From: Streptomyces sp. CB02959
GTDB lineage: Bacteria > Actinomycetota > Actinomycetes > Streptomycetales > Streptomycetaceae
Length of the DNA stretch: 64,000 bases
Direction of reading: 5' to 3'
NCBI RefSeq assembly: GCF_002803155.1
Contig: NZ_NNBP01000013.1
Location: 1 to 64,000 of the forward strand
Shown here: positions 1 through 7,034 of the stretch, piece after piece
How the letters are laid out: each line of letters opens with the position of its first letter
Position numbering within the stretch: position 1 is the first letter of the stretch
The notes under the pieces: generated by a model
Databases searched by the model: none
What the model was told of the DNA's origin: nothing
The model's input: the letters and a program-made list of their open reading frames with translations, nothing else
Position numbers and translations under genes: made by a program

Positions 1-643
1 CGAGCAGGCCGTGAGCGTGTGGCGGGAGGTGACCTGGGCGGAGGTAAAAGGATCCGGGCGGCCTGCCGGGGCTACGTCTGCTTCGAGGACGAAGCCGGCT
101 TCACCCGACGGCCGCCCCGGGGACGGACGTGGGGCCGGCGCGGAGTGACTCCGGTCGTTGACGGTCAGCGGCCGGCGTTCGGGGCGGCTGTCGGTGGCCG
201 GGCTGATCGCGATGCGGCCGGGTTCCCGGACCCGGCTGTGTCACCGTCTTCGGACCCACCCCGCCGGCAAGAGCGCACGTCGCAGCATGGGCGAGCGGGA
301 CTTCATCGCGCTGATCGACGGATTCCACCAGCTGGTCAAGGCCCCGATCGTGCTCGTGTGGGACCGGCTGAACACCCACGTCTCCCGCAGGATGCGCGAC
401 CTCGTGGCCGAGCGTGACTGGCTGACGGTATTCCTGCTGCCCGCCTACTCACCCGACCTGAACCCCGTCGAGTGGGTATGGGCCCACGTCAAACGCAGCC
501 TGACCAACCTCGCCGTCATGGCCCTGGACCGACTCGAAGCCCTCGTCCGCAACCGACTCAAACGCCTCCAGTACCAGCCCGACACCCTCGACGGCTTCAT
601 AACGGGCACCGGCCTCGCCCTCGACATCCCAACGTCACCCTGA
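1..643 (+). pseudogene. IS630-type DDE transposase, 5'-truncated and frameshifted
   Basis: Two overlapping plus frames together give the catalytic part of an IS630/Tc1-like transposase. The first frame (from about 19) carries FEDEAGF with the first acidic residue, then GRTWGRRGVTPVV. The reading then has to move by one base near 150-175 into the frame ending at 643, which carries VWDRLNTH (second Asp) and PDLNPVEWVW (Glu). The N-terminal helix-turn-helix part lies outside the window. Known IS630 elements are sometimes split into two frames, so the shift may be programmed, but no obvious slippery run is seen at the junction. A decayed copy is the simpler reading. Confidence 0.8.
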
Positions 644-746
644 CCAGCCGAAGTCAGTAGTCGGCGCCCTGCCCGGCTTGGGGGCCGTGCCGCGCGGGCG
701 GTCTCCACCTCGGCGGCCCGGGAAGCTGCGGTCGTGGTCGCGTCGG

Positions 747-1064
747 TCACCCGGGCTCAGGTGCCGGATCCGCGGCGCGCGCTGCCGCCACGATCCTTTC
801 CAGGGCGGAGGCGTGCCGCTGGAATGCCTGGCGTCCGTGTGCGGTGAGCCGGAGATGGGTGTGGCGGCCCGTGTGGTTCCGTGTCTTGCGCACCTCTACG
901 TAGCCTGCGTCCGCCAACGCGGTGGTCTGCTTGGACAGGGCGGAGTCGCTGGTGTCGACGGTGTCCCGGACGAAAGCGAACGCCACCCAGTCGGCCGGGG
1001 CCAGCAGCGCGACGATGGACAACCGGGCCTGCACGTGCAGGAATTCGTCGAAGTCCGGGTCCAT
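747..1064 (-). CDS. MarR-like winged-helix transcriptional regulator
   Basis: 105-residue cytoplasmic protein that is almost entirely one winged-helix domain. It contains ARLSIVALL, a recognition-helix region SDSALSKQTTALADAGYVEV, and a wing rich in basic and His residues (RKTRNHTGRHTHLRL). It matches the small MarR-related HTH_27 type. ATG at 1064 overlaps the TGA of the upstream membrane protein by one base (TGATG), so the two are coupled. The longer open frame upstream is a shadow of that gene. The likely targets are the two palindromes just upstream of the pair (1548-1593), which suggests autorepression. The signal sensed is unknown. Confidence 0.8.
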   Translation of the reverse strand: MDPDFDEFLHVQARLSIVALLAPADWVAFAFVRDTVDTSDSALSKQTTALADAGYVEVRKTRNHTGRHTHLRLTAHGRQAFQRHASALERIVAAARAADPAPEPG

Positions 1065-1516
1065 CAGCCCTGGTCGTCCTTCTTGGCGATCCGCTTGACG
1101 ATGGGGCGGGTCGCGTAGGTGGCCACCAGCGTTGCCACGGCGGCGACAGCCGCGGCGGGCACGGAAGGAATCGGCAGGTGGGCCAAGCGGGCGGCGATCA
1201 CTGACGCGACGAACACCACGATGACGACTGCCGCCACCCACAGGGTGAACAGCGCCCCCGCGAGGGAGGTCTTCTTGTGCACGCGTGCCTGGCGGTACTG
1301 CACGACCAACCCGCCCACGATCAGGCCGCCGCCCACCAGCCTGGCGATGAGGCTCCAGGGGCTCGGCAGATCGATGGACGATCCCGTGGCGAACACGGAC
1401 AGCGCCGCGACGAGTCCGTAGGTGCCGGAGGAGGCGTGGCGCACGTACTCGTCACGGGTCTGCTGCTGGCGGTGGTGTATGGCGTCGAGCGCGGCCTGCG
1501 CATCGTAGGCGGTCAT
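1064..1516 (-). CDS. Small integral membrane protein paired with the MarR-like regulator
   Basis: 150 residues. The N-terminus (about 1-30) is cytosolic and Gln/His-rich. About three to four hydrophobic segments follow (around 34-50, 57-75, 88-112 and 118-135). The tail is basic (VKRIAKKDDQG). No catalytic motif is recognised. ATG at 1516 is chosen because the frame upstream runs through operator-like palindromes and the tatC tail. The stop overlaps the start of the regulator gene, so the two form one unit. Membrane protein plus small HTH_27-type regulator is a recurring actinobacterial pairing, but its role is not known to me. Confidence 0.7.
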   Translation of the reverse strand: MTAYDAQAALDAIHHRQQQTRDEYVRHASSGTYGLVAALSVFATGSSIDLPSPWSLIARLVGGGLIVGGLVVQYRQARVHKKTSLAGALFTLWVAAVVIVVFVASVIAARLAHLPIPSVPAAAVAAVATLVATYATRPIVKRIAKKDDQG

Positions 1517-2519
1517 GAGGGTCCCCGTTCGTCCCGTCTTCCAGGCTCTTTCCCGTGGGGAAAGTACCACCTTCTTTCCCTTTGGGAAAGTACATGTCCT
1601 GGTCCGCGTCCGGCCGCGCGGGCAGGGCCTGGCCGGCGGACACCGATGCCACTGCGCCGATGTCCTGCGGCGTGAGGTCGAGGTCGGAGACCTCGTCGTC
1701 GCCGGGTCCCGCCGCCGCTCTTCGGGCCCTGCGCCGGTCACGGAGAAGCGAGAAGGCGACGGCGGCGAAGTAGAGCCCCCAGATCGGCGCGGCCAACGCC
1801 AGCATGGTCAGCGGATCCGTGCTCGGTGTCGCCACAGCCGAAAAGACCGTGATCCCCAGGACCATGGCGCGCCACCAGCCGAGCATCCGCCGGCCGGACA
1901 GCATTCCGGTGAGGTTCAGCATCACCAGCAGCAGCGGCATCTCGAAGGAGAGACCGAAGACGACCACCATGCGGGTGACGAGGTCGAGCAGATCGTCCAG
2001 CGGCAGCAGGTTGTCCACCCCGTGCGGAGTGAAGCCGATCAACACCTTCGCGGTCTTGGGCAGCACCTTGTAGGCGAAGAAGGCGCCGCCGAAGAACAGC
2101 GGGACGCCCGCGCCGACGAACGCGTAGGCGTATTTCCGCTCGTGCTTGTGCAGGCCGGGTGCGACGAACGCCCACAGCTGGTACAGCCATACCGGTGAGG
2201 CCAGTACGACGCCGGCCATCAGGGAAACCTTCAGCGCCAGGGTGAAGGGCGTGAGCAGGCCGCTGATCGTGATCCGCGCGCAGGTGGTGTCCGAGGTCTG
2301 CCTGGCCAGATCGGCGAAGGACGTCGGGCAGCCGACCGAGTCCAGCACCGGTCTGGTGAAGAAGTTGACGATGCCCTTGTAGTGGAAGGCCGCGGCGATC
2401 GTGATGACCAGGATGGCGAGGACGGCCTTGGCGAGCCGCTTGCGGAGCTCACGAAGGTGCTCCGCGAGCGGCATCCGCCTCTCGGCGTCCTTCTCCTTGT
2501 TGGGGGCCGACTGGGGCAC
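1452..2519 (-). CDS. tatC: Sec-independent protein translocase subunit TatC (accessory copy, extended tail)
   Basis: TatC is the membrane receptor for twin-arginine signal peptides. The first ~265 residues show the family pattern: acidic/basic N-terminus with PLAEHLRELRKRL, six membrane segments, the periplasmic FTPHGVDNLL/DDLLDLV region, and VFSAVATPSTDPLTM near the fifth and sixth helices. Length is 355, against roughly 300-320 in streptomycetes. After about residue 310 the sequence (DMYFPKGKEGGTFPTGK onward) is read through the operator pair and 65 bases of the downstream gene, so the native stop seems lost. The gene sits 33 bp after tatA. Confidence 0.9.
   Translation of the reverse strand: MPQSAPNKEKDAERRMPLAEHLRELRKRLAKAVLAILVITIAAAFHYKGIVNFFTRPVLDSVGCPTSFADLARQTSDTTCARITISGLLTPFTLALKVSLMAGVVLASPVWLYQLWAFVAPGLHKHERKYAYAFVGAGVPLFFGGAFFAYKVLPKTAKVLIGFTPHGVDNLLPLDDLLDLVTRMVVVFGLSFEMPLLLVMLNLTGMLSGRRMLGWWRAMVLGITVFSAVATPSTDPLTMLALAAPIWGLYFAAVAFSLLRDRRRARRAAAGPGDDEVSDLDLTPQDIGAVASVSAGQALPARPDADQDMYFPKGKEGGTFPTGKSLEDGTNGDPHDRLRCAGRARRHTPPPAADP
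1548..1593. promoter_or_regulatory. Two operator-like palindromes upstream of the membrane protein/regulator pair
   Basis: Site 1 at 1548-1564 is CTTTCCC-GTG-GGGAAAG and site 2 at 1574-1590 is CTTTCCC-TTT-GGGAAAG. Both are perfect 7-bp inverted repeats with a 3-bp spacer, both are followed by TAC, and their centres are 26 bp apart. They lie 32-77 bp upstream of the ATG at 1516, inside the C-terminal tail frame of tatC. Tandem symmetric sites are what a dimeric MarR-type repressor would use. The assignment to the adjacent regulator is inferred from position. Confidence 0.7.
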
Positions 2520-2552
2520 GGCACGTCCTCATCTCGTGCGGCGGACCGGAAA

Positions 2553-2828
2553 CTACCGGCCCTGCGTTGGTACTTGATCGTCTCCGTCACCCGGACGCGG
2601 TCCCGGTCCCGGTCCCGGCACCGGCCTCGGTGCGGGCTGGGGCTCGGGCTCGGAGCGTGGCTCGTCTGAGGTGCCGTCGTCCTTCATGGCTCTGGTCTCG
2701 CTCTTGAGGATCCGCATCGACTTGCCCAGCGCCCGGGCCGTGTCGGGCAGCTTCTTCGAGCCGAAGATCAAAACCACCACGGTGACCAGGATCAGCAGGT
2801 GCCAGGGCTCCAGCGCATTGCGCAACAT
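2553..2828 (-). CDS. tatA: Sec-independent translocase subunit TatA
   Basis: 91 residues. One N-terminal membrane helix (LEPWHLLILVTVVVLIFGSKKLP) is followed by the conserved amphipathic helix (DTARALGKSMRILKSE) and a polar Pro/Gly-rich tail with repeated PGPGP. The FGSKKLP hinge with Phe-Gly is the TatA family signature. It oligomerises to form the Tat pore working with TatC. ATG at 2828 follows GAAGGGG at good spacing. No tatB is present, as is common for accessory TatA/TatC pairs. Possible local clients are the RR-signal proteins encoded at 7034 and 52980. Confidence 0.92.
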   Translation of the reverse strand: MLRNALEPWHLLILVTVVVLIFGSKKLPDTARALGKSMRILKSETRAMKDDGTSDEPRSEPEPQPAPRPVPGPGPGPRPGDGDDQVPTQGR

Positions 2829-2830
2829 CG

Positions 2831-3151
2831 TCAGATCACCCCTTCGAACGCGTGGGTCTTCATGTCTGCCTTGGCGATCCGTGCCGCTTGTTCCCGTGCG
2901 GCAGCGGTGGGAGGGAGAGCACCCGCGGTCCCGTACCCGGGTGCCTGGGAGCAACCACGTTCCGGCGACCGGAACAGCCGATGGATCTTCGCGTTCGGCC
3001 ACGGTGCGTTCATCGGCGTTCCCTGGAGTGACCGTTGCTGTCGCCGACCGGCGCGATGTCGATGTGCGGCTGTCGGGCATGGCAGGCGACGCGAGTGGAG
3101 TTGGCCGGCTGCCGCGGGGGCGTGCCGGGTGTCGATGTCCTTGCGGGTCAT
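2831..3151 (-). CDS. Possible small hypothetical protein upstream of tatA
   Basis: An open frame of 106 residues starts at ATG 3151, directly after a very good Shine-Dalgarno (AAGAAGGAG). It stops three bases before the tatA start. The C-terminal stretch (REQAARIAKADMKTHAFEG) looks protein-like, while the middle is basic and low quality. A second in-frame ATG at 3013 overlaps, as ATGA, a stop in another frame that has better codon use (reading QPHIDIAPVGDSN). Two short genes or a frameshifted gene are therefore possible. No family recognised. Confidence 0.35.
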   Translation of the reverse strand: MTRKDIDTRHAPAAAGQLHSRRLPCPTAAHRHRAGRRQQRSLQGTPMNAPWPNAKIHRLFRSPERGCSQAPGYGTAGALPPTAAAREQAARIAKADMKTHAFEGVI

Positions 3152-3182
3152 GGCTCCTTCTTCCGGTCGGGTCGGGGTCGGT

Positions 3183-3599
3183 TCAGATCCCGGGGCGCCC
3201 GGCGGCCGTCCAGGCGGCGTACTCCTGGCGGACGTAGTGGCGGTGGCCGGGGGCGAGCGTGATCGTGTCGGGGTGGTGCGGGCCGGCCACCAGGTCGGGA
3301 TGGCGGCGGTCGTGCAGGACGAGTTGTTCGGCGGTTGCCTCGGCGGCCGCGACCGGGCCGGGGCCGGGGTCGTCCAGGGCCATCCGGTCCATGAGGGCGG
3401 CCCGGCGCAGCCGCCAGGCGCGTTCGGCGGCCGCCGCATCGACCGGGGGGTCGGTGACGGGCCTGGCCCGGCGGCCGTCGCGTTCGGCCCCGAGCGCGAG
3501 CACTTGGTGTATTTCGCGGCGCAGGTCCGGCGCATTCGCGTACGCCTCGTGCGGGGGCGGGGCGCTGATGGTCTCGCCGCTGTTCGGGGTGACGTTCAC
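3183..3599 (-). CDS. Conserved-looking hypothetical protein
   Basis: 138 residues, soluble, Ala/Arg/Asp-rich, with a His-rich C-terminal part (LVLHDRRHPDLVAGPHHPDTITLAPGH is one continuous region at about 87-115). No catalytic signature is recognised. GTG at 3599 has GGAGG seven bases upstream and is preferred. An alternative ATG at 3701 overlaps the stop of the upstream ATPase-type regulator as ATGA and would add 34 low-complexity residues. Same strand and tight spacing place it in one operon with that regulator. Confidence 0.6.
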   Translation of the reverse strand: MNVTPNSGETISAPPPHEAYANAPDLRREIHQVLALGAERDGRRARPVTDPPVDAAAAERAWRLRRAALMDRMALDDPGPGPVAAAEATAEQLVLHDRRHPDLVAGPHHPDTITLAPGHRHYVRQEYAAWTAAGRPGI

Positions 3600-3697
3600 G
3601 CTCACACCTCCACCGGTGCGTAGGGGTTGGCGCCGGAGCGTCGACACGGCGCCGTGTCGTGGTCGGGGTCTCGGCTCGTGCGGAACGTCCGGCCCGG

Positions 3698-4126
3698 TCA
3701 TGACGAGCACCTCAGACAGGCGCGGACCTCGCGGCCGCCGCCTGTCTGGTGGACCTCGGTCGACTGGGCGAGGTACTGGACGATGCCGGTGCCGCGGCCG
3801 TGTTCGTCGGGGGCGACGTCGGGGCGATGCCGCTCCACGGTCGTGCCGGAGTCGGTGACCACAATGTGCAGAGTGCCGTGGTCGAGGACGAGCAGCAGGG
3901 TCATGCGCTCGCGGCCGTACTGCGCGGCGTTGGCGGCGAGTTCGTCGACGATGAGAACGGCGGAGTCCCGCTCGCTTGCGGGCACGCTCCAGGTCTCCAG
4001 CAGGTCGGCCGTGAAGTGACGAGCGGCGGAGACGTGCGCCTCCTGCGCGGGCAGGGTGAGCAGCGCCTGGTGGCGGCAGGGCCGGCCGAGCAGCGAACTC
4101 GGGCTGGGGGAATCGGTCACAAACAT
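3698..4126 (-). CDS. ATP-binding anti-sigma/regulatory protein (HATPase_c, RsbW-like)
   Basis: 142 residues with the GHKL ATPase fold used by RsbW/SpoIIAB-type serine kinases. The N box is seen as IVDELAANAAQYG (about 73-85), the G1-like region as VVTDSGT, and the glycine-rich part as GRGTGIVQYLAQ. The first 30 residues are variable. Streptomyces carry dozens of these single-domain proteins; they usually bind or phosphorylate an anti-anti-sigma partner, and none is encoded beside it here. It heads the minus-strand run leading to tatAC. ATG at 4126 is the only start consistent with the fold. Confidence 0.82.
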   Translation of the reverse strand: MFVTDSPSPSSLLGRPCRHQALLTLPAQEAHVSAARHFTADLLETWSVPASERDSAVLIVDELAANAAQYGRERMTLLLVLDHGTLHIVVTDSGTTVERHRPDVAPDEHGRGTGIVQYLAQSTEVHQTGGGREVRACLRCSS

Positions 4127-4323
4127 GGTCTTCTGGCTCTTCCGTGGATGTGCGGAGGCTGGAACGGGGGAGACCGCCGATGACTTCGGGGCGGTCGGTG
4201 GGCGGGGTCCTGAATGGGCGCGCTCACTGAGTTCCACGGATGAGGCACGTCGAACGGTTCGAGTAATTCGCCCCTTTTGTTCGACTTCTTGCGAGCCGCG
4301 GCGTTCGACTTCTTGTGGGCCAT
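4117..4323 (-). CDS. Doubtful small basic ORF
   Basis: 68 codons starting MAHKKSNAAARKKSNKRG, with AGGGG four to five bases before the ATG. The N-terminus is Lys/Ser-rich and the rest is Pro/His/Arg-rich without a recognisable fold. It overlaps the start of the downstream regulator by ten bases. It may be a genuine small cytoplasmic protein or only open frame in a leader region. The rest of the 4127-4718 interval shows nothing else I can support. Confidence 0.25.
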   Translation of the reverse strand: MAHKKSNAAARKKSNKRGELLEPFDVPHPWNSVSAPIQDPAHRPPRSHRRSPPFQPPHIHGRARRPCL

Positions 4324-4718
4324 GCCCCTGTCTCGGCCTGGCTGGACCCACTCGTCTCTGTCGGATTTCGATGCCGTACGCGGCTCGACCAGGCACCGGC
4401 GACTCGGATGGGGAGGGGACGCCCCGTCGGCGCACTCGCGCATCAAGTCGGCCGGGGGCTGGGCCCATTGGTTGGGGCAGGGGTGAGGGGGACCGGCGCC
4501 CCGAAACCGTTGGCGCGCTGCGGGAAGGGCCAGGGCGGCAGCGGCCGTCGTGGGGCGGTTATCGGCCGGGTGCCCTTGGCGGGCGATCTCGCCGGTCCCG
4601 GAGTCGTGCGGCGCGGTGGCATCGGTCGGCGACGGTGGTCACGAGCGTGCCTGTGCAGCCGATGTCACGAGTACAAGCCTGCTCGACGGCTGTCTCGCAC
4701 CCGACGCCCGTGGTCGCG
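4127..4718. other. Intergenic stretch, 592 bp
   Basis: Apart from the doubtful basic ORF at 4117-4323, no gene, RNA or clear terminator was recognised. It must hold the promoter of the ATPase-type regulator operon and the 3' end signals of the anti-sigma gene. Confidence 0.5.
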
Positions 4719-5507
4719 TCACGCCCGGATGGTGACCAGCTTCTGACCGTTGCCTGCGTGGATCTCGAAGTGCTGGATGGCTCCCGGGGACATGGCAACC
4801 GCTCCTGGGATCGTGGTGCCGGGAGGGTATGTGCCGGCCCGCCAGCTGGCGACGTCCGTCCTGGCTCCGCCGGGCCCGATCGCCTGCAGTCGGCAGGTGA
4901 TTCCGGCGGGTGCTCCCTTGGCGGAGACCTGCACGGTACTGCCCCAGGCAGAGGGGGAGACCTTCACCGAGGCGGAGACGCCGGTGGTGGGATCGCTTCC
5001 GGTGAAGGTGCGCCAGGCAGCCGGCGCGGTCGGCCCGGGGGGCGTCGCCTGACTGCCCACGGATCCGACGGCCGCCAGCCAGGTGCCGCCGGCTGCTGCC
5101 GCGGCGAGCGTCAGCGAGGCGGCGGCGCCGGCCAGTTGCAGCCGCCAGGTCCTGCGGCGTCGGGACGCGGCCTGCTGGAGCAGCTTCTCCAGCACACCCC
5201 CCGCCGGCACCTGCGACACCTCGGGCGTGGCGGGCCGTTCGGGCGGGGGGCCCTGTGCGCCTTCGGCTGCGCGTGCCACCAGCCGGTCGGCCAGGTCCCC
5301 GTCGGCGGTCGGTACCGTCCGGCCTGAGGCTTCGGCTTCGGTCACGGTGGCCAGCAGCGCGGGAAAACCCGCCAGCCGGGTGTGTTCGGCCCGGCATTCG
5401 GCGCATTCCGCGAGGTGGGCGCGTACCTGTTCCATTTCCGCTGGGGGCAGTGTGCTCAGGACGTATCCTCCCAGCGCCAGCCGGAGGGCGTCGTGGTCCG
5501 CGCTCAT
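4719..5507 (-). CDS. Anti-sigma factor with zinc finger and extracytoplasmic RskA-like domain
   Basis: 262 residues. The N-terminal zinc-binding anti-sigma domain has HLAECAECRAEH (about 32-43), the HxxxCxxC motif of ZAS factors, which sequesters the ECF sigma encoded 25 bp upstream. One membrane helix follows a basic stretch (RRRRTWRLQLAGAAASLTLA). The outer domain resembles the C-terminal part of RskA-type anti-sigmas, with WRTFTGSD, WGSTVQVS and HFEIH. ATG at 5507 has GGAGG eight bases upstream; a GTG nine bases earlier is less well placed. Release probably involves regulated proteolysis or thiol oxidation, as in relatives. Confidence 0.88.
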   Translation of the reverse strand: MSADHDALRLALGGYVLSTLPPAEMEQVRAHLAECAECRAEHTRLAGFPALLATVTEAEASGRTVPTADGDLADRLVARAAEGAQGPPPERPATPEVSQVPAGGVLEKLLQQAASRRRRTWRLQLAGAAASLTLAAAAAGGTWLAAVGSVGSQATPPGPTAPAAWRTFTGSDPTTGVSASVKVSPSAWGSTVQVSAKGAPAGITCRLQAIGPGGARTDVASWRAGTYPPGTTIPGAVAMSPGAIQHFEIHAGNGQKLVTIRA

Positions 5508-5532
5508 GGTCGCCACCTCCTGCCCGCCGCGG

Positions 5533-6135
5533 TCATGGCTCGATCCCCCGTTCCTGCAGTGCCAGCCGCAGGGCGTGCAGGGCGTAGTACGTCCGCGACT
5601 TCACGGTGCCCACCGGGATGCCCAGTACCTGCGCGGCCTCCACCATGGTCCGGCCTCGGTAGTAGGTCTCCAGCAGGACGGCGCGGTGGTCGGGGGACAG
5701 CGACCGGACCGCTTCGGCGACCGCCCAGCTCTGCAGTGCCTGCTCGATCTCGTCCTCGCCGGGCTTCTGCTCGGCGAGTCGCTCCAGCACCTCCCCGTCG
5801 GCCTCGGCCGGCCTGGCCTGCCGGGCCCGGTGGGCGTCGATGACCAGGTGCCGGGCGACCGTGCACAGCCATGCCCGGGCCGGGCCGCGTGCGGGATCGA
5901 ACGCGGCCGGATGCTGCCACGCTCGCAGCATCGTCTCCTGCACCACATCCTCCGCCCATTGCCGATCTCCTGAGGTCAGTCGCAGCACGTAGTGGAACAG
6001 GGCTCCTGCGTGCTCCGCGTACAGAGTGCGCAGCAGTTCCTCGTCTGCGGTCGAAAGGGTCCCTTTATCAGAGACACGGTGCGCGGAGCGATCCGGATCG
6101 GTCCTTCGACCACGTTTTCGGGAACTCCAGGGCAT
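5533..6135 (-). CDS. ECF RNA polymerase sigma factor (SigK/SigL-like)
   Basis: 200 residues. Region 2 contains LYAEHAGALFHYVLRLT and the DVVQETMLRAWQ -10 recognition helix. Region 4 contains LSPDHRAVLLETYYRG and VAAQVLGIPVGTVKSR-like helix-turn-helix text (here AAQVLGIPVGTVKSRTYYAL). The 35 N-terminal residues before TADEELLRTL are basic and atypical, so translation could begin further in, but no good alternative start exists. It is co-transcribed with the downstream anti-sigma and divergent from the cupredoxin operon, which may be its target. Confidence 0.92.
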   Translation of the reverse strand: MPWSSRKRGRRTDPDRSAHRVSDKGTLSTADEELLRTLYAEHAGALFHYVLRLTSGDRQWAEDVVQETMLRAWQHPAAFDPARGPARAWLCTVARHLVIDAHRARQARPAEADGEVLERLAEQKPGEDEIEQALQSWAVAEAVRSLSPDHRAVLLETYYRGRTMVEAAQVLGIPVGTVKSRTYYALHALRLALQERGIEP

Positions 6136-6482
6136 AAGTCGATCATCGCTCAGATGTACCGCTTTGTCCTGTAACGCACGGCATGGCACCCGCGACGCTC
6201 TGTGAGTGCCGCGGGTGGTGCGTCCCCGCCGGGCCTTGCGGCGCCGGCAGGGCCAAGCGCGTGCGGCCGGGACCAGGCGCGTGCGGCCGGGACCAGGCGT
6301 GTGCGGCCGGGACCAGGCGTGTGTGGCCCCCAGGAGAGGCCGGCTGATCCGCGGCGACAAGAACGGGTCTCACAAAAAGTGCATTTCTTTCGAACCGTGC
6401 GAACCCCGCCGTCCGTGGAGCCGGACAAGAGCCGCCTTGCGAGCAGTCCCCGTCTCCATCTGATCAGTGAGGAACAGACACC
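6136..6482. other. Divergent promoter region between ECF sigma and cupredoxin genes
   Basis: 347 bp with no gene. It contains the 20-bp tandem repeat listed separately and, nearer the cupredoxin gene, an AT-richer patch (6370-6395) followed by two copies of CGAACC (6390-6407), which look like ECF -35 half elements. The promoter assignment is inference. Confidence 0.45.
6261..6320. repeat. Three tandem copies of a 20-bp unit
   Basis: Unit GTGCGGCCGGGACCAGGCGY is repeated exactly at 6261-6280, 6281-6300 and 6301-6320, with decayed partial units on both sides. The array sits in the divergent sigma/cupredoxin promoter region. All three minus-strand frames stay open across it, so long spurious ORFs run through it. 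Confidence 0.9.
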
Positions 6483-7034
6483 ATGTACCTGAACTTCCGC
6501 ACACCAGGCCGTCGATCACGGACCGCGGCCGGGCTGGCCGTCGCCGCCATCGCCACTGTCGGCGCGCTGGGGCTCCTCAGTTCATGCGGCCAGTCGTCGG
6601 GTTCCTCGTCCACCGGAGCCGGCGCCATCACGCCCGGTCCGGGTCAGCAGCAGACGGCAGGCATGCCCGGAGCCAAGGGGTCGGGGAACACGGCGGGCTC
6701 CGCCTCCGGCGGCTCGTCGATGCCCGGCATGAGCATGCCCGCGGGTCCCTCAAGTACGGGCGCGCCGGCCGCACCGGTGACCGGGACCGCCGTGGCGATC
6801 AAGAACTTCGCCTTCTCCCCGGCCACGCTGAAGGTCAAAGCGGGTACGACGGTGACCTGGACCAATCAGGACACCGACGCCCACACCGTCACCAGCGCCG
6901 GATCGGGCGGCCCGCTGCACTCGGCCGCCCTGGCCACCCACGCCACCTACAGCTACACGTTCACCAAGCCCGGCACCTATGCCTACCTCTGCACCATCCA
7001 TCCGTTCATGACCGCCACCGTGGAGGTGACGTGA
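6483..7034 (+). CDS. Cupredoxin-domain lipoprotein
   Basis: 183 residues. The signal peptide ends in the lipobox LLSSC (Cys35), so the protein should be lipid-anchored outside the membrane. A Ser/Gly/Met-rich linker (about 40-100) includes two Met-Pro-Gly-Met type segments that could bind copper. The plastocyanin/azurin-like domain has the type-1 copper ligands His134 (DAHTV), Cys170 (YLCTIH), His173 and Met176. It probably carries electrons or binds periplasmic copper. The stop overlaps the next ATG by one base, giving a three-gene operon. Confidence 0.9.
   Translation: MYLNFRTPGRRSRTAAGLAVAAIATVGALGLLSSCGQSSGSSSTGAGAITPGPGQQQTAGMPGAKGSGNTAGSASGGSSMPGMSMPAGPSSTGAPAAPVTGTAVAIKNFAFSPATLKVKAGTTVTWTNQDTDAHTVTSAGSGGPLHSAALATHATYSYTFTKPGTYAYLCTIHPFMTATVEVT

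Noticed and set aside
6143..6463. Several ORFs through the 20-bp repeat
   Set aside because: A 20-bp repeat with no stops in any of the three minus-strand frames generates open frames by itself; translated text is repeated RTRLVPAAHAW-type noise.
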